Assembly: GCA_965226945.1 (NCBI GenBank)
Contig: OZ245717.1
Coordinates: 6,262,001 to 6,326,000 of the forward strand
Length of the DNA stretch: 64,000 nucleotides
Source: SYLG01 sp965226945
GTDB lineage: Bacteria; Planctomycetota; Planctomycetia; Gemmatales; Gemmataceae
Reading direction: 5' to 3'
Shown piece by piece: positions 34,950-44,439 of the stretch (positions are counted from its first letter, which is position 1; each line of letters begins with the position of its first letter). The translations under genes were made by a program, and so were the position numbers. Under the pieces are notes generated by a model. It did no database searches, was not told the origin of the DNA, and was given only the letters and a program-made list of their open reading frames with translations.

Positions 34950-36371
34950 GTGAATATGCAGCGCATTCGCAAAACGCGGATAGTGGCAACGATCGGTCCC
35001 GCCTCTCGCGATCCCCAGATATTGGAAAAACTGATTCTGGCCGGAGTCGATGTCTTCCGGGTCAACCTATCGCACGGGACCCAGGAAGATCACAAAATCG
35101 CCATTGATGCCATTCGCGCCGCGGCCAAGAATCTTGACCGGGTGGTGGGCATTCTCGCCGACCTTTGCGGTCCCAAGATTCGCGTCGGTAAATTCAAGGA
35201 TGGCTCGATCACCTTGAATGCGGGCGAATCGGTTACCATCACGACTCGCGATGTCGTCGGTGAGCCGGGACTGATCGTATCGCAATATCGCGAACTGCAT
35301 CGCGATCTGCGCGTCGGCGACCGGATTCTCTTCGACGATGGCCTACTTGAAGCCGTGGTCGAATCGACCAATGGCAGCGACCTGAAGGCCAAGGTGATCC
35401 ACGGCGGCCTGCTCAAGGAGCGCAAGGGGATCAATCTACCTGGCGCGCGTTTGAGCGTCGGCGCATTGACGCCCAAGGATCGCGATGATGCCAAATTCGC
35501 CATTGCCGCTCAGGTCGACTATCTGGCGCTGAGCTTTGTACGCCAGGCGGAAGACATCGAGTCGCTGCGGGAACTGATCGTCGAACAAGGCGCGACGACT
35601 CCCATCATCGCGAAAATCGAAAAGTGCGAGGCGCTTGAAAAGATCGACGCGATCGTCGAAGCCGCCGATGGGTTGATGGTGGCGCGCGGCGACCTGGGAG
35701 TCGAGTTTCCGCTCGAAAAAGTTCCCATCGTCCAGCGCGATCTGGTCCTGCGCGCCCGGGCTCATTCCAAGCCGGTCATCGTCGCGACCCAGATGCTCGA
35801 ATCGATGATCCAGCATCCGCGGCCGACCCGGGCGGAAGTTTCCGATGCGACCACCGCCGTGATCATGGGAACCGATGCCGTCATGCTCAGTGCGGAAACG
35901 GCGGTCGGTCTCTACCCGGTCGAAGCGGTCGAAATGCTCGACCGGATCGCGATCGAGGCCGAAGCCTGGCAGCGGCTATTGCCGCCGATCACCGATCCTT
36001 TCCTTCTCCATGGAGCGCAGCAGTCGGTGCTGCGCCCTGCCGTGGCGCGGGCCACGATGCAACTGGCGCGCGACTTGAGCGTGGGGGCGATTGTGGTGCG
36101 CTCGCTCGGCGGCCGTTCCGCGGCCGTCGTGTCTTCGACACGACCTCACATGCCGATTCTGGCGCTCACCACCAGTGCCGAGACGCAGCGGCGCCTGCAG
36201 CTTTTCCGCGGCGTCATGCCTTGCCTGGTCAGCCCCGAGGAGTTCAATCAACCGCGGCCCGTGGCGCGCAACCTGGCACGCAAACTCGGGCTCGTTCAGG
36301 CCGGCGAATATATTTTGCTTTTGGCCGGATTTGGCCGCGAAGAACCGACTTTGACCGCCTTGCCTGTCTAA
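34950..36371 (+). CDS. pyk: Pyruvate kinase
   Basis: 473 residues, normal length. Motifs are RKTRIVATIGPASRD, VFRVNLSHGTQEDH, DLCGPKIRVG, the catalytic stretch IIAKIEKCEALEKID, DGLMVARGDLGVE, ATQMLESMIQHPRPTRAE and DAVMLSAETAVG. It makes pyruvate and ATP from phosphoenolpyruvate. The start is GTG 34950, or ATG 34956 two codons later. It lies 16 nt before a P-II-like gene, so carbon flux and P-II signalling may be co-expressed. Confidence 0.95.
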   Translation: MNMQRIRKTRIVATIGPASRDPQILEKLILAGVDVFRVNLSHGTQEDHKIAIDAIRAAAKNLDRVVGILADLCGPKIRVGKFKDGSITLNAGESVTITTRDVVGEPGLIVSQYRELHRDLRVGDRILFDDGLLEAVVESTNGSDLKAKVIHGGLLKERKGINLPGARLSVGALTPKDRDDAKFAIAAQVDYLALSFVRQAEDIESLRELIVEQGATTPIIAKIEKCEALEKIDAIVEAADGLMVARGDLGVEFPLEKVPIVQRDLVLRARAHSKPVIVATQMLESMIQHPRPTRAEVSDATTAVIMGTDAVMLSAETAVGLYPVEAVEMLDRIAIEAEAWQRLLPPITDPFLLHGAQQSVLRPAVARATMQLARDLSVGAIVVRSLGGRSAAVVSSTRPHMPILALTTSAETQRRLQLFRGVMPCLVSPEEFNQPRPVARNLARKLGLVQAGEYILLLAGFGREEPTLTALPV

Positions 36372-36387
36372 CTCCAGGTCGCACCCC

Positions 36388-36702
36388 ATGAAGCAATTGT
36401 CCGTGGTGGTCAAACCGTTTCGCGCCGAAGCAGTGCTCAAGGTCCTTGAAGACCTTGGCGTCGATTCCTGGTTCGTGCGCGAAGCCAAGGGGTACAGCCG
36501 CCAAAAGGGCTACCTCGACCGCTACCTGGGCGGCGAATATTCGATGGCCTTTCTGCCAAAGGTCGAGATCGTCGCCCTCGTCGATGACCAGGAGGTGGAA
36601 AAGGTTTCCGAGGCGGTGGTCAAAATTGCGCGCACCGGCCGCATCGGCGATGGCAAGGTCTTCGTTATCCCGGTTCCCCCAGGCCTGGAATTAAGCTTTT
36701 GA
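36388..36702 (+). CDS. P-II family signalling protein with atypical T-loop
   Basis: 104 residues with the P-II fold: KQLSVVVKPFRAEAVLKVLEDLGV, the T-loop region GYLDRYLGGEYSMAFLPKVEI and the ATP-site KIARTGRIGDGKVFVIPV. Tyr51 of the T-loop is retained (GEYSMAF), but the surrounding residues differ from GlnB/GlnK (usual form Y.GAEY.VDF.PK). No amtB or glutamine synthetase gene is nearby. It may be a specialised P-II protein. Its last 38 bp overlap the 3' end of the convergent ABC ATPase gene. Confidence 0.88.
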   Translation: MKQLSVVVKPFRAEAVLKVLEDLGVDSWFVREAKGYSRQKGYLDRYLGGEYSMAFLPKVEIVALVDDQEVEKVSEAVVKIARTGRIGDGKVFVIPVPPGLELSF

Positions 36703-37432
36703 TCTGATCGGGTTCGAGGCACTGAATCTTCCCCTGTTGCAAATTCCAGACCCGGTGCGCCAGGCGGCCCACCAGCGGTAAATCGTGCGAAACGAGAAGC
36801 ACGGTCACCCCGGTCTTCTCGTTGATCGAACTGATCAGCCGGTAAAAGCGCTCTTCGTCGCGGTAGTCGATGCCGGCGGCCGGCTCGTCAAGAAGAAGTA
36901 ACTCTGGGTGAGGTTCGAGCGCGAGAGCCAGAAGCACTCGCTGCAGTTCGCCCCCCGAGAGGCGTTCGATCGGTCGATTGAGCAAGGCCTGCGAGGCTCC
37001 TACGCCTGCCAGGATCTCTTCCATGCGCTTGCGCGAGTTTTTGCTGATTCCAAAAAATAGCGGCCTTTTCTGCAAGGCCAGGCTTAGAAAATCGGCCACC
37101 GTCAAGGGCAGGTGGGCTTCGTTGCGCAGCCGCTGCGGCACATAGCCAACGAGCGACGGAATCGGCTGCGAATGGTCATGGCCGCAATGAAAGCGGATCG
37201 CGCCCTGGTGCGGAATTTCTCCCAAGATTGCGCGCAAGAGCGAGCTCTTGCCGGCACCATTGAGCCCGACCAGGGCGGTGATCTTTCCCGCTTCCAGTTC
37301 GGCATCGAGGCCGTGCAAGATGCAGTTGCCCCCAAGGGTCACATGGACATCCTTGAGGGTGATCAGCGGCCGGCAGTGGGCATGACGCGTGTGTGGCGGC
37401 TCGGGGATCAGCGGTAAGTCGAGTGGTCTCAC
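36665..37432 (-). CDS. Metal ABC transporter ATPase (ZnuC-like)
   Basis: 255 residues from GTG 37432, which overlaps the upstream lipoprotein stop (GTGA). Walker A LVGLNGAGKSSLL, Q-loop VGYVPQRL, signature RLSGGELQRVLLA, Walker B LLLLDEPAAGID and the switch VLLVSHDLPL are all intact. It should energise import of zinc or manganese with the lipoprotein encoded just upstream. The expected membrane permease gene is missing: downstream lies the convergent P-II gene. A frame starting at 37585 is only an upstream extension into the lipoprotein gene. Confidence 0.9.
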   Translation of the reverse strand: MRPLDLPLIPEPPHTRHAHCRPLITLKDVHVTLGGNCILHGLDAELEAGKITALVGLNGAGKSSLLRAILGEIPHQGAIRFHCGHDHSQPIPSLVGYVPQRLRNEAHLPLTVADFLSLALQKRPLFFGISKNSRKRMEEILAGVGASQALLNRPIERLSGGELQRVLLALALEPHPELLLLDEPAAGIDYRDEERFYRLISSINEKTGVTVLLVSHDLPLVGRLAHRVWNLQQGKIQCLEPDQIKSLIPGLGEPG

Positions 37433-38436
37433 GGAAGGCCCTCGGCAAGTCGTTCGAGGTTGGCCTTCAGCGTCTGCACATACCAGTCGCCATCGGGGCC
37501 GCCGTCGCCGTCGAAGGTTTCCATCGGGTCGATCTCGATCAGGCGCGGTTCGAGGCCTGCTTTTTTCAGTTCCGCGCTGAGCCACGCGGCGCCTGATGTT
37601 TTGGGATATTGCGGTTCAACGATGATCGTGCGCACGCCGGTCTTCTTGCACCGCTCCAGCAGCTTCACCAGGCGCGGAGCGCTTGGCTCGGCGCCGGGAT
37701 CGACCTGGATCACATCGACCACCTTGAAGCCGAAACTGCGGGCGAAGTAACCCATCGATTCGTGCATGGTGATCACTTTGCGGTCGGTTTTGTTCTTGAG
37801 CCGTTCGACCATTCCCGACTTGAGGTCCTGGAGGGTCTTGATCAACTCCTCGGCATTGGCATCGACCTTGGCCTTGAGGTCGGGGTTGCTCTTGCCCAGT
37901 TCGCCGGCAAGCTGACGGATGCTGAAGGTCGCCTGGGGAACGCCCAGCCAGTAATGGGGGTCCTTGTTGCCGTGGTCATGGTTGTGATGGTCGTGCCCCG
38001 CGTGCGCTTCTTCCGCTTCGTCGTGATTGTGGGGCATTTCGAGCACCAGGTCTTCGGGCAAAAGATTACCGAGGTTGAGCACCTTCATCGATTTGGGCGC
38101 ATGACCTTTGATGAGCTTGTTCGCGAAATGATCGTCGAGGGTCAACCCGTTCATGACGAACAGGTCGGCGCGGCGCAGCAACTGGCCTTCCTTGACCTGG
38201 AACTCGTGATGATGCGGCCCGGTAGCGGTGCAAAGCGAATGCACCGATCCCGAATCGCCCAGTAGCTTTTTGGTCCAGCTAGCGATGGGGGGAAAGGTGG
38301 CGACTACGCGCGGGGAGGGGGCGCTAGCACCCCACGGGTCAGGTGCTCCCGAGCAGCCGCTTTGCAAGATCGTGACGAGAAACGCCAAGGGAAACAGGGC
38401 CATGGCCAAGCGGAAAGCCGCAAATCGTGTTGTCAT
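37429..38436 (-). CDS. Zinc/manganese-binding lipoprotein (ZnuA/TroA-like)
   Basis: 335 residues. The type II signal peptide has a lipobox (ILQSGC). The cluster A-I metal-binding fold follows: VVATFPPIASWTKKLLG, TGPHHHEFQ, a His/Asp-rich loop (HNHDEAEEAHAGHDHHNHDHG, residues about 145-170) and KDPHYWLG, then VITMHESMGYF. The His-rich loop points to zinc. It is co-transcribed with the ATPase. Confidence 0.92.
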   Translation of the reverse strand: MTTRFAAFRLAMALFPLAFLVTILQSGCSGAPDPWGASAPSPRVVATFPPIASWTKKLLGDSGSVHSLCTATGPHHHEFQVKEGQLLRRADLFVMNGLTLDDHFANKLIKGHAPKSMKVLNLGNLLPEDLVLEMPHNHDEAEEAHAGHDHHNHDHGNKDPHYWLGVPQATFSIRQLAGELGKSNPDLKAKVDANAEELIKTLQDLKSGMVERLKNKTDRKVITMHESMGYFARSFGFKVVDVIQVDPGAEPSAPRLVKLLERCKKTGVRTIIVEPQYPKTSGAAWLSAELKKAGLEPRLIEIDPMETFDGDGGPDGDWYVQTLKANLERLAEGLP

Positions 38437-38454
38437 GAGGGCTCACCTTTCCTT

Positions 38455-41130
38455 TCAGGGTAGGTCGATCAATTCCAGGGGTTTTTCCAGACGCTGGCCG
38501 TTCCACTGGGCCACAACGCGGTAGGTTTTTTTTGTCTCGATGCGCGCTGCCGACCGGATCGGTTGGCCCTGCGGTAAGGCGTTGCGCTCAGGCGCTTCCC
38601 AATAGTGATGGTGAAATCCAGGTTTTGCCGGCGTCGCGAACTTGGCGACCTCTTGGCCCTGCTCATCGAGCACGGTGGCCGTTGCCGCGGTGGCCGCGGT
38701 TGTTGGCAGGTGAATCCAGATATCGGCGCCGTTTTTGGGGTTGGCGCCTACGAAATCTTGACCGGCCTTGTGGCCAGAGGATTTCTGCAAGGGTAATCGT
38801 TTGATTGGGGCGAAATCGATCAAGTGAAACGCGTCTTTGAACTCGCCCAGCGCGCCGACTCGCGATATGTCGGCGATCCAGACGCCGCGGCCGTGAGTTC
38901 CGATCACCAGTTCTTTTTCGGTGCTGGCAAGGCAGAGCCCGTGCACCGGCACCCGGGGAATTTGCGTGTGCCGTTTCCAGGATTGTCCGCCGTCGACCGT
39001 CATGGCGAGGCCATTTTCCGTGCCCAAAAACGCGATCGCAGGAAAAGCCGAGTCGCCTGGTGCTTGCACGGGGCCCTCGAATTCGAGGGCGGTGTGGAGT
39101 ATGCCGAAATCCTGGCCGCAATTCTGGACGGAATGCGATTGATCGATCCAGGTTTCGCCTCCATTCAGCGTAAGAAACAAGTAGGGCCGGCAATCTCCCT
39201 GGCGGTGCCGATCGACCGTCACCAAGGCCGTGCCCGCTTGACGACTTAGCGGTTCGATCCAGGTGATCCAACCGGGACCGGGAAGCGGCAAGTTCTTGCC
39301 GACCTCCTTCCAGGACTGGCCGTCATCGCGCGAGATGTGAAGCAGGCCGTCATCGGAACCTGCCCAAAGAGTGCGCGGATCTTTTTTATCTTCGGCAATC
39401 GTCGTGAGCGTGTGGCTGGCCAGGTGCTTGGTCGTCGGCTGGCCGCAGGTCAGGTCGGGGCTGATCGGTTTCCAGTTGGCGCCTCGTTCCCTGCTTCGAA
39501 ACACCCGATTCCCGCCGAAATAGAGGGTGCCCGCGGTATGGCGCGATACCGTCACCGGGGAATTCCAGTTAAAGCGGTAAGGCGGCTGACCCTGTGGCGG
39601 CCTGGGGCGGATATCGATGTTCAAGCCCAGGCGAAGATCGTGGCGGCGTAAACCGCCATACTGGGATTCGAGATAGGCCAGATGCGCGGAGTTCGGATCC
39701 TGGCGGGCCTGAAAGCCATCGGCGCCATACAGGTTGGTCCAGTCGGAGGCCAAGATCCCTTCCTTCCGTCCGGTGCGTGTGGCGCCGATCCAGGAACCGT
39801 TGTCTTGCAGACCGCCCATGACGCGATAGGGAGTGCGCCGATCGGCGTCGATCGCGTAGAACTGAGCGAGCACCATGTTGTTGTGGTGAGTCCAGGTCTT
39901 GCCTCCGTCGTGACTCGAATAAAGGCCGCCATCGTTTCCCAAAAGGGCGAATTTCGGATTTTTCGCATCGAAGACCAGGGCATGATGGTCGGGATGCACG
40001 CGCGAAGTGGGGTCGGCACGAAAGTTCTTGCCGCTGTCGCTTGAAACGAAAAGGGGAATGCCGAGCACCCAGAGTCTTTTGGGGTTGGCCGGTTCGATCC
40101 GAATCTGCGAGAAGTAGAAAGGGCGAGGGCACAGGTCGTTGACCTTCTGCCACGACCGCCCCGCATTGATCGATTCGAAGATGCCTCCGGTGTTGGTGGG
40201 GCCGACCGGCTTGCCTGCCAACGTGAAATTCTGGCCCATGGCGGCCGAGAGGTCGGTTTCCTCGGCCTGGATCACTGCCATCAAGCGATCTTTGGTGGAA
40301 GGATCAAATTCAACCCCGCAGCGGCCAATACCGCCTTGCGGAAGTCCCTCACTCAATCGAGTCCAGCTTTTGCCGCCATCGCTTGACTGGTAAAGCCCTG
40401 CATCCTGGCAGATTTCTTCCGAAGGGTTATCGACGGCGAAGCGGTCGCGTCGCACCCGGTACGCGCAAGCGACCCAGTGATCGGGCCGAAAGGGATCGTT
40501 CTTAATATCGATGCAGCCGACGTCGGCCGGTATCGGCAAAACCTGTTTCCAGGTGGCACCAAGATCTTCGGTCAGGTAAAGACCTCTCTCCCCGCCCGCG
40601 GACCAGAGCGGGCCCAGCGCGGCGACAAACACCTTTTTCGGGTTGGCCGCATCGATGGCGATGCGCCCGACATGGCGACTGAAGGGTAGCCCTTTGTGAA
40701 TCCATGTTTTGCCGTTATCCACGGACAAGTAAATTCCGTTTCCCTGGGAAACCGAGTTGCGGGCGTTCGATTCCCCGGTGCCCACCCAAATCTCTTGCGG
40801 GTTTTTTGGGTTAAGAGCAACCGCACCGATCGACAAGGACGACTGGCCATCGAAGGGAGTCGCCCAGCTTTTCCCGGAGTTCTCGGTGATCCAAAGGCCG
40901 CCCGACGCGGTGGCCACGACCCAGCGGGCCGGGTTTTTCGGATCAAGCGCGATGTCGGTGACCCGGCCTCCCATGTTGGCTGGCCCAATGCACCTGGCGG
41001 GAACCAGTTCCATGGGAAAATCCAGCGGCGAACGCGGCTCGCCGGCAAAGGAGCGAGTCCCGCCAAGGATCGCGGTGAACAGAAGGCCAATGGGCAAAAT
41101 CAGCCGGAAGGAGGGGGCGCACCGGAACAT
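38455..41130 (-). CDS. Secreted BNR/Asp-box beta-propeller protein (sortilin/VPS10-like)
   Basis: 891 residues with a signal peptide. At least eight Asp-box repeats are visible: TENSGKSW, SVDNGKTW, TEDLGATW, SSDGGKSW, SHDGGKTW, SRDDGQSW, TLNGGETW, TVDGGQSW. This is the repeat pattern of sialidase/sortilin-type propellers. The last 120 residues form a separate beta domain (ATVLDEQGQEVAKFATPAKPGFHHHYWEAP). No glycosidase catalytic site is evident. It could bind or process glycans or proteins outside the cell. It starts one base into the stop of the small gene upstream. Confidence 0.88.
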   Translation of the reverse strand: MFRCAPSFRLILPIGLLFTAILGGTRSFAGEPRSPLDFPMELVPARCIGPANMGGRVTDIALDPKNPARWVVATASGGLWITENSGKSWATPFDGQSSLSIGAVALNPKNPQEIWVGTGESNARNSVSQGNGIYLSVDNGKTWIHKGLPFSRHVGRIAIDAANPKKVFVAALGPLWSAGGERGLYLTEDLGATWKQVLPIPADVGCIDIKNDPFRPDHWVACAYRVRRDRFAVDNPSEEICQDAGLYQSSDGGKSWTRLSEGLPQGGIGRCGVEFDPSTKDRLMAVIQAEETDLSAAMGQNFTLAGKPVGPTNTGGIFESINAGRSWQKVNDLCPRPFYFSQIRIEPANPKRLWVLGIPLFVSSDSGKNFRADPTSRVHPDHHALVFDAKNPKFALLGNDGGLYSSHDGGKTWTHHNNMVLAQFYAIDADRRTPYRVMGGLQDNGSWIGATRTGRKEGILASDWTNLYGADGFQARQDPNSAHLAYLESQYGGLRRHDLRLGLNIDIRPRPPQGQPPYRFNWNSPVTVSRHTAGTLYFGGNRVFRSRERGANWKPISPDLTCGQPTTKHLASHTLTTIAEDKKDPRTLWAGSDDGLLHISRDDGQSWKEVGKNLPLPGPGWITWIEPLSRQAGTALVTVDRHRQGDCRPYLFLTLNGGETWIDQSHSVQNCGQDFGILHTALEFEGPVQAPGDSAFPAIAFLGTENGLAMTVDGGQSWKRHTQIPRVPVHGLCLASTEKELVIGTHGRGVWIADISRVGALGEFKDAFHLIDFAPIKRLPLQKSSGHKAGQDFVGANPKNGADIWIHLPTTAATAATATVLDEQGQEVAKFATPAKPGFHHHYWEAPERNALPQGQPIRSAARIETKKTYRVVAQWNGQRLEKPLELIDLP

Positions 41131-41330
41131 TATTTGGAAATGTCCATCAGAATCTGCCGCGCCGCCTTGTAGGCGTTTTTGATCGCCGTGGCCCGGGCTT
41201 CCATTTGGCCGTCGTTGAAAAAGGTGCCGGGACTGGTCTTGGCCAGGCCAGCCAGTTCAAAGGTCAGGGGGATAAGGCTGAGGAATTCCTTGATCTTTTG
41301 CTGTTGTTGTGCGGCGGGATCGGCGCTCAT
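41130..41330 (-). CDS. Small helical protein coupled to the BNR propeller gene
   Basis: 66 residues (MSADPAAQQQQKIKEFLSLIPLTFELAGLAKT...). The stop TAA shares a base with the ATG of the propeller gene (TAATG), so they are translationally coupled. No known domain, signal peptide or membrane segment is seen. Confidence 0.65.
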   Translation of the reverse strand: MSADPAAQQQQKIKEFLSLIPLTFELAGLAKTSPGTFFNDGQMEARATAIKNAYKAARQILMDISK

Positions 41331-41587
41331 GGGTCAAATCCTCGGGGGAGCCGTGAATCTTCAGGGGTAGAAAAGGTATGACAAACTCACACCATCATAG
41401 TACGGTCCCCGGCGGCTTGCGCCACGCGTTTCGTTTTTGCCGCGCTCGCATCGGGTGAACGAAAGGATGTCATGCCCCCCCTTTCGCATCGTCTTTCGTG
41501 AAAGCGCCTACTTTTTTGCCTTGTCGGCGCGCCCTAATAAATTTCCTTGGATCACCTTGTTCCTTCCCCATCGACCTGGACCCTCCC

Positions 41588-42064
41588 GTGGAACTGGCGC
41601 GCAACCTCAAGGTCGAATCGGTCGGTCAGCTCCCGCTCTCATTGCCCCTTGGTCTGGGAATCCACCAGACCGTGGACGATGCCGTCCAATTGATGCGGCA
41701 AAAGCGCCTGGGGTGCGTGCTTTTGACCGACGCAGGCCGACTGGAAGGGATCTTCACCGAAAAAGATCTGCTCAGCCGCATCCTCGTACCTCGCCTCGGT
41801 CTTGACACTCCGCTCAAGGAGGTGGCGACCTGCCCCCCCAATTTTGTTCGATCTGGCGAACCGATCGGTGTGGCCATGGGAAAGATGGTCGATGGCCACC
41901 TGCGCCATTTGCCGGTGGTCGATGAGGGGATGCGCCCCATCGGTTTGCTCACCTCGCGCATTCTTCTTCACTTTCTCGCCGGCCATTTTCTGCGAACCAT
42001 CCACACGTTGAAGCCAAGGCGTCAGGCGCGCGGCAACGGCAGCGCCTGGGGACCAGGAAGATGA
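41588..42064 (+). CDS. CBS-pair protein, first gene of the fused-KOR operon
   Basis: 158 residues from GTG 41588; an in-frame GTG at 41498 would add a Cys/Pro-rich lead without family character, and neither has a clear ribosome site. Two CBS motifs fill the protein: LGIHQTVDDAVQLMRQKRLGCVLLTDAGRLEGIFTEKDLLSRI, then VRSGEPIGVAMGKMVDGHLRHLPVVDEGMRPIGLLTSRILL. CBS pairs bind adenosyl ligands (AMP, ATP, NADH, SAM) and regulate partner enzymes. The stop overlaps the next start (ATGA), so it should be made in step with the fused oxidoreductase. Confidence 0.87.
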   Translation: MELARNLKVESVGQLPLSLPLGLGIHQTVDDAVQLMRQKRLGCVLLTDAGRLEGIFTEKDLLSRILVPRLGLDTPLKEVATCPPNFVRSGEPIGVAMGKMVDGHLRHLPVVDEGMRPIGLLTSRILLHFLAGHFLRTIHTLKPRRQARGNGSAWGPGR

Positions 42065-44439
42065 CCCAGAAGATGCCCCACGAGCGCTCAAGCTGCGCCG
42101 AGTTTCTGCGTCATGGCTGCCCAGGTTGGAGAAAGGTCGCCATTCGCTTCGCCGGAGACGCCGCCGACGGTGTCGTTCAAGCGGCCCGGCTTGTGGCGCG
42201 CGGATTTGCCACTCAGGGCTTTCCCGTCCAGATGCAAATCCTCCCCACTTCGGCGATTCGGGCAGAGCCCGGTTCGCCGGGGGGGCATTTTTCGGTCGAT
42301 TTGCGCTTCCTCATTCCCAACCGGACCGCTCAGCCTCGGATCTGCCTGCCGGATCAGGAGCCGGCGCGGCTAGATCAGGGGTGGACGCAGCAGGGCGATT
42401 GGGAAATCGACGGGATGGTCATTTTCCGCCCGGCTTCGCTCACGCGATCGGCCGCCGGATTGGCCCCGGGCGCCTGGATCCTCATGGATGCCGATGCGCT
42501 GTCCGCCAAGCAACTCTCAGGAGAGATGGATCCGAAGGTCTTTCAAACCCCCAATATCCCCTGCGAGATTCAGCCCGTTTCCTTTCTCAATTTGCCTCGT
42601 GAACTCGACATGGACCGGCACTGGCGGCGAACCCAGCGCCTGCTCACACCCAAGGAGCAAAGCCGCTGCCGTGCCTTCACCCCGGTCGGCTGGATCGCCG
42701 GACGGTTCGGCTTGCCTTTGGGTGCCTGGGATCTGTGGGTGCAAGATCGCTTCCGCAATCATCCCCCACTTCGTGAAATGTCCCTGACCCTCATTCGCGC
42801 CGGTTATCAAGCCGGAGAAAATCATGCGAGGGAGACCATCGTCGCCCCCTTTTCGCAGCCGCCGCTCATGGAGCAGGGCGTCTGGCGCATGGCGTCGTCC
42901 TATGAAGCTCTCGTGTTGGGGTTGGCCCAGGCGGCTCGTTCCAGCGGCAAGCTGGTGCATTTGTGCGTCCCGCTCGACCCGGCCCTTACACCGCTGATCC
43001 GTTCGGCACGCACGCTTGCCGATCATGGTTTGCGCACCATCGAGGGGGCCACGCCGATCGAGTCGGTTCGCAATGCGCTTGGGGTCTTTCTGGCCGGAGG
43101 AATCGGGGTCAGCGTCGGCGCTTCCACGCTCGATGCCGGCTTCAAGGGGGAAAGGCTCCGGCCCGGCGGCCGCTGGATCCGCCTGGAGGAGACCGACGGC
43201 AAGCGAGTCCCCGATCTTGCCGACCCCTCGGCGCTTGAGCGATTTGGCAAGCGCATTCTCTCCTTCTCGCCGATGACCACGGCCATTTATGCGCCCGATA
43301 TCTGGCGAAAGGAAGAGCCGATTTTGTTGTCAAGGCCACGGCCCGGCCTGGGAGGCGAGACGATACCAGGAGAGGCCATCGAAGGGGAGGCGCTGGAAGG
43401 AGAAACTCAGACCGATAGCGAGGACGACACCCCCATCGAGGCCTTGCCATCCAATCAAGTGCCCGTGCATATCCCTGACTGGTGCCCAGGGTGCGGCAAC
43501 TTTGCCATCCTCGAACATTTGAGCAAGGTTTTGCATGACGAGGGTGCCGCCGACAAGGCGATCCTGGCAGCGCCGGGATGCGCGGGAAAAATCGCCAGGG
43601 GCATTGGCATTCCCGCCTACTGGTGCCCGCCGGGAGCGGCGTTTGGGATTGCCCGCGGTGTCACCGCGGCCTGGCCCGGCGTGCAACTCTGGATTGCGGC
43701 TGGCGATGGCGAACTCTCCGGCCCAAGCCTGGGCGGAGTCATTCGCGCCATTCATGAAAATCAGCCAATCAAGATCTTATTTGTCAATAATGAAACGGCG
43801 GCTTCGGCCGATGGGCTCGAAACCCTGATGACGCCGACCCACTCGTGGAACAAGCATCGCGAAAGCCAGGCCAATGGCCCCCTGCCATTGGCCGGAATCA
43901 TGCTTGTTGCCGGCGCTGGCTATTACGCGCGCTCGCTGGATGTCGAGGTGGAAACCCTGGCGAATTCGTTACGCGGTGCCTCCGGCCACCAAGGAACCGC
44001 GGTCGTCGAGGTCTGGCAAAACTGCAAAATCCACAACGATGGCAATCACGACGACATGATCGATCGGCAGATTTCCCGTCGCCACCGGATCGATCTCGTG
44101 GCTGGCCGGGCAATCGTTTTCGATTTTGAACCGGAACGCTGCCTGGTATGGACCGGGTCCGATTTCGAATCCCGGGTCAAGTTGTCGGTCGCTCCCGAAA
44201 AAGTGATCGTCCACGAGCCCGAGAGCATTCCGGTACCGATGGCCGTGGCTCTTGCCTCTCTTGGGGTGGCGCGGCCCGCGGAGGCCTCTTGCTTCGGTGT
44301 CTTCGTTGCGCGCGAGGGGGCGATTCCCCCAATTACCAACGGTATTCGCGAAGTTCGGTCCGATGGCTGGCTGCACGGCCCGGACGCCTGGGTAATCCCC
44401 GACTACCCCGAATTTCCGCCGGTGGAGGAGACCGCGTGA
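42061..44439 (+). CDS. Fused, divergent 2-oxoacid:ferredoxin oxidoreductase (gamma-alpha-beta)
   Basis: 792 residues. Residues 24-100 resemble the gamma domain of KorA (KVAIRFAGDAADGVVQAARLVARGFATQGF, AEPGSPGGHFSVDLRF). Residues about 280-425 correspond to a shortened alpha/PYR region lacking the usual TP and E-D core. An acidic linker (about 430-470) follows. The rest is a beta subunit: PDWCPGCGNFAILEHL, AAPGCAGK, GIARGVTAAWP, WIAAGDGELSGPSLGG, ILFVNNE. The TPP motif is GDGE instead of GDGD, and the usual NN...YGLTKGQ segment is altered. It is shorter than separate KorA plus KorB. It may be a modified oxidoreductase or have lost catalysis. Both flanking genes are CBS proteins, with 4-nt overlaps. 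Confidence 0.78.
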   Translation: MTQKMPHERSSCAEFLRHGCPGWRKVAIRFAGDAADGVVQAARLVARGFATQGFPVQMQILPTSAIRAEPGSPGGHFSVDLRFLIPNRTAQPRICLPDQEPARLDQGWTQQGDWEIDGMVIFRPASLTRSAAGLAPGAWILMDADALSAKQLSGEMDPKVFQTPNIPCEIQPVSFLNLPRELDMDRHWRRTQRLLTPKEQSRCRAFTPVGWIAGRFGLPLGAWDLWVQDRFRNHPPLREMSLTLIRAGYQAGENHARETIVAPFSQPPLMEQGVWRMASSYEALVLGLAQAARSSGKLVHLCVPLDPALTPLIRSARTLADHGLRTIEGATPIESVRNALGVFLAGGIGVSVGASTLDAGFKGERLRPGGRWIRLEETDGKRVPDLADPSALERFGKRILSFSPMTTAIYAPDIWRKEEPILLSRPRPGLGGETIPGEAIEGEALEGETQTDSEDDTPIEALPSNQVPVHIPDWCPGCGNFAILEHLSKVLHDEGAADKAILAAPGCAGKIARGIGIPAYWCPPGAAFGIARGVTAAWPGVQLWIAAGDGELSGPSLGGVIRAIHENQPIKILFVNNETAASADGLETLMTPTHSWNKHRESQANGPLPLAGIMLVAGAGYYARSLDVEVETLANSLRGASGHQGTAVVEVWQNCKIHNDGNHDDMIDRQISRRHRIDLVAGRAIVFDFEPERCLVWTGSDFESRVKLSVAPEKVIVHEPESIPVPMAVALASLGVARPAEASCFGVFVAREGAIPPITNGIREVRSDGWLHGPDAWVIPDYPEFPPVEETA

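Noticed and set aside
37433..37585. 51-residue N-terminal extension of the ABC ATPase
   Set aside because: It lies wholly inside the lipoprotein gene in another frame, and the GTG at 37432 gives the usual GTGA coupling and family length.
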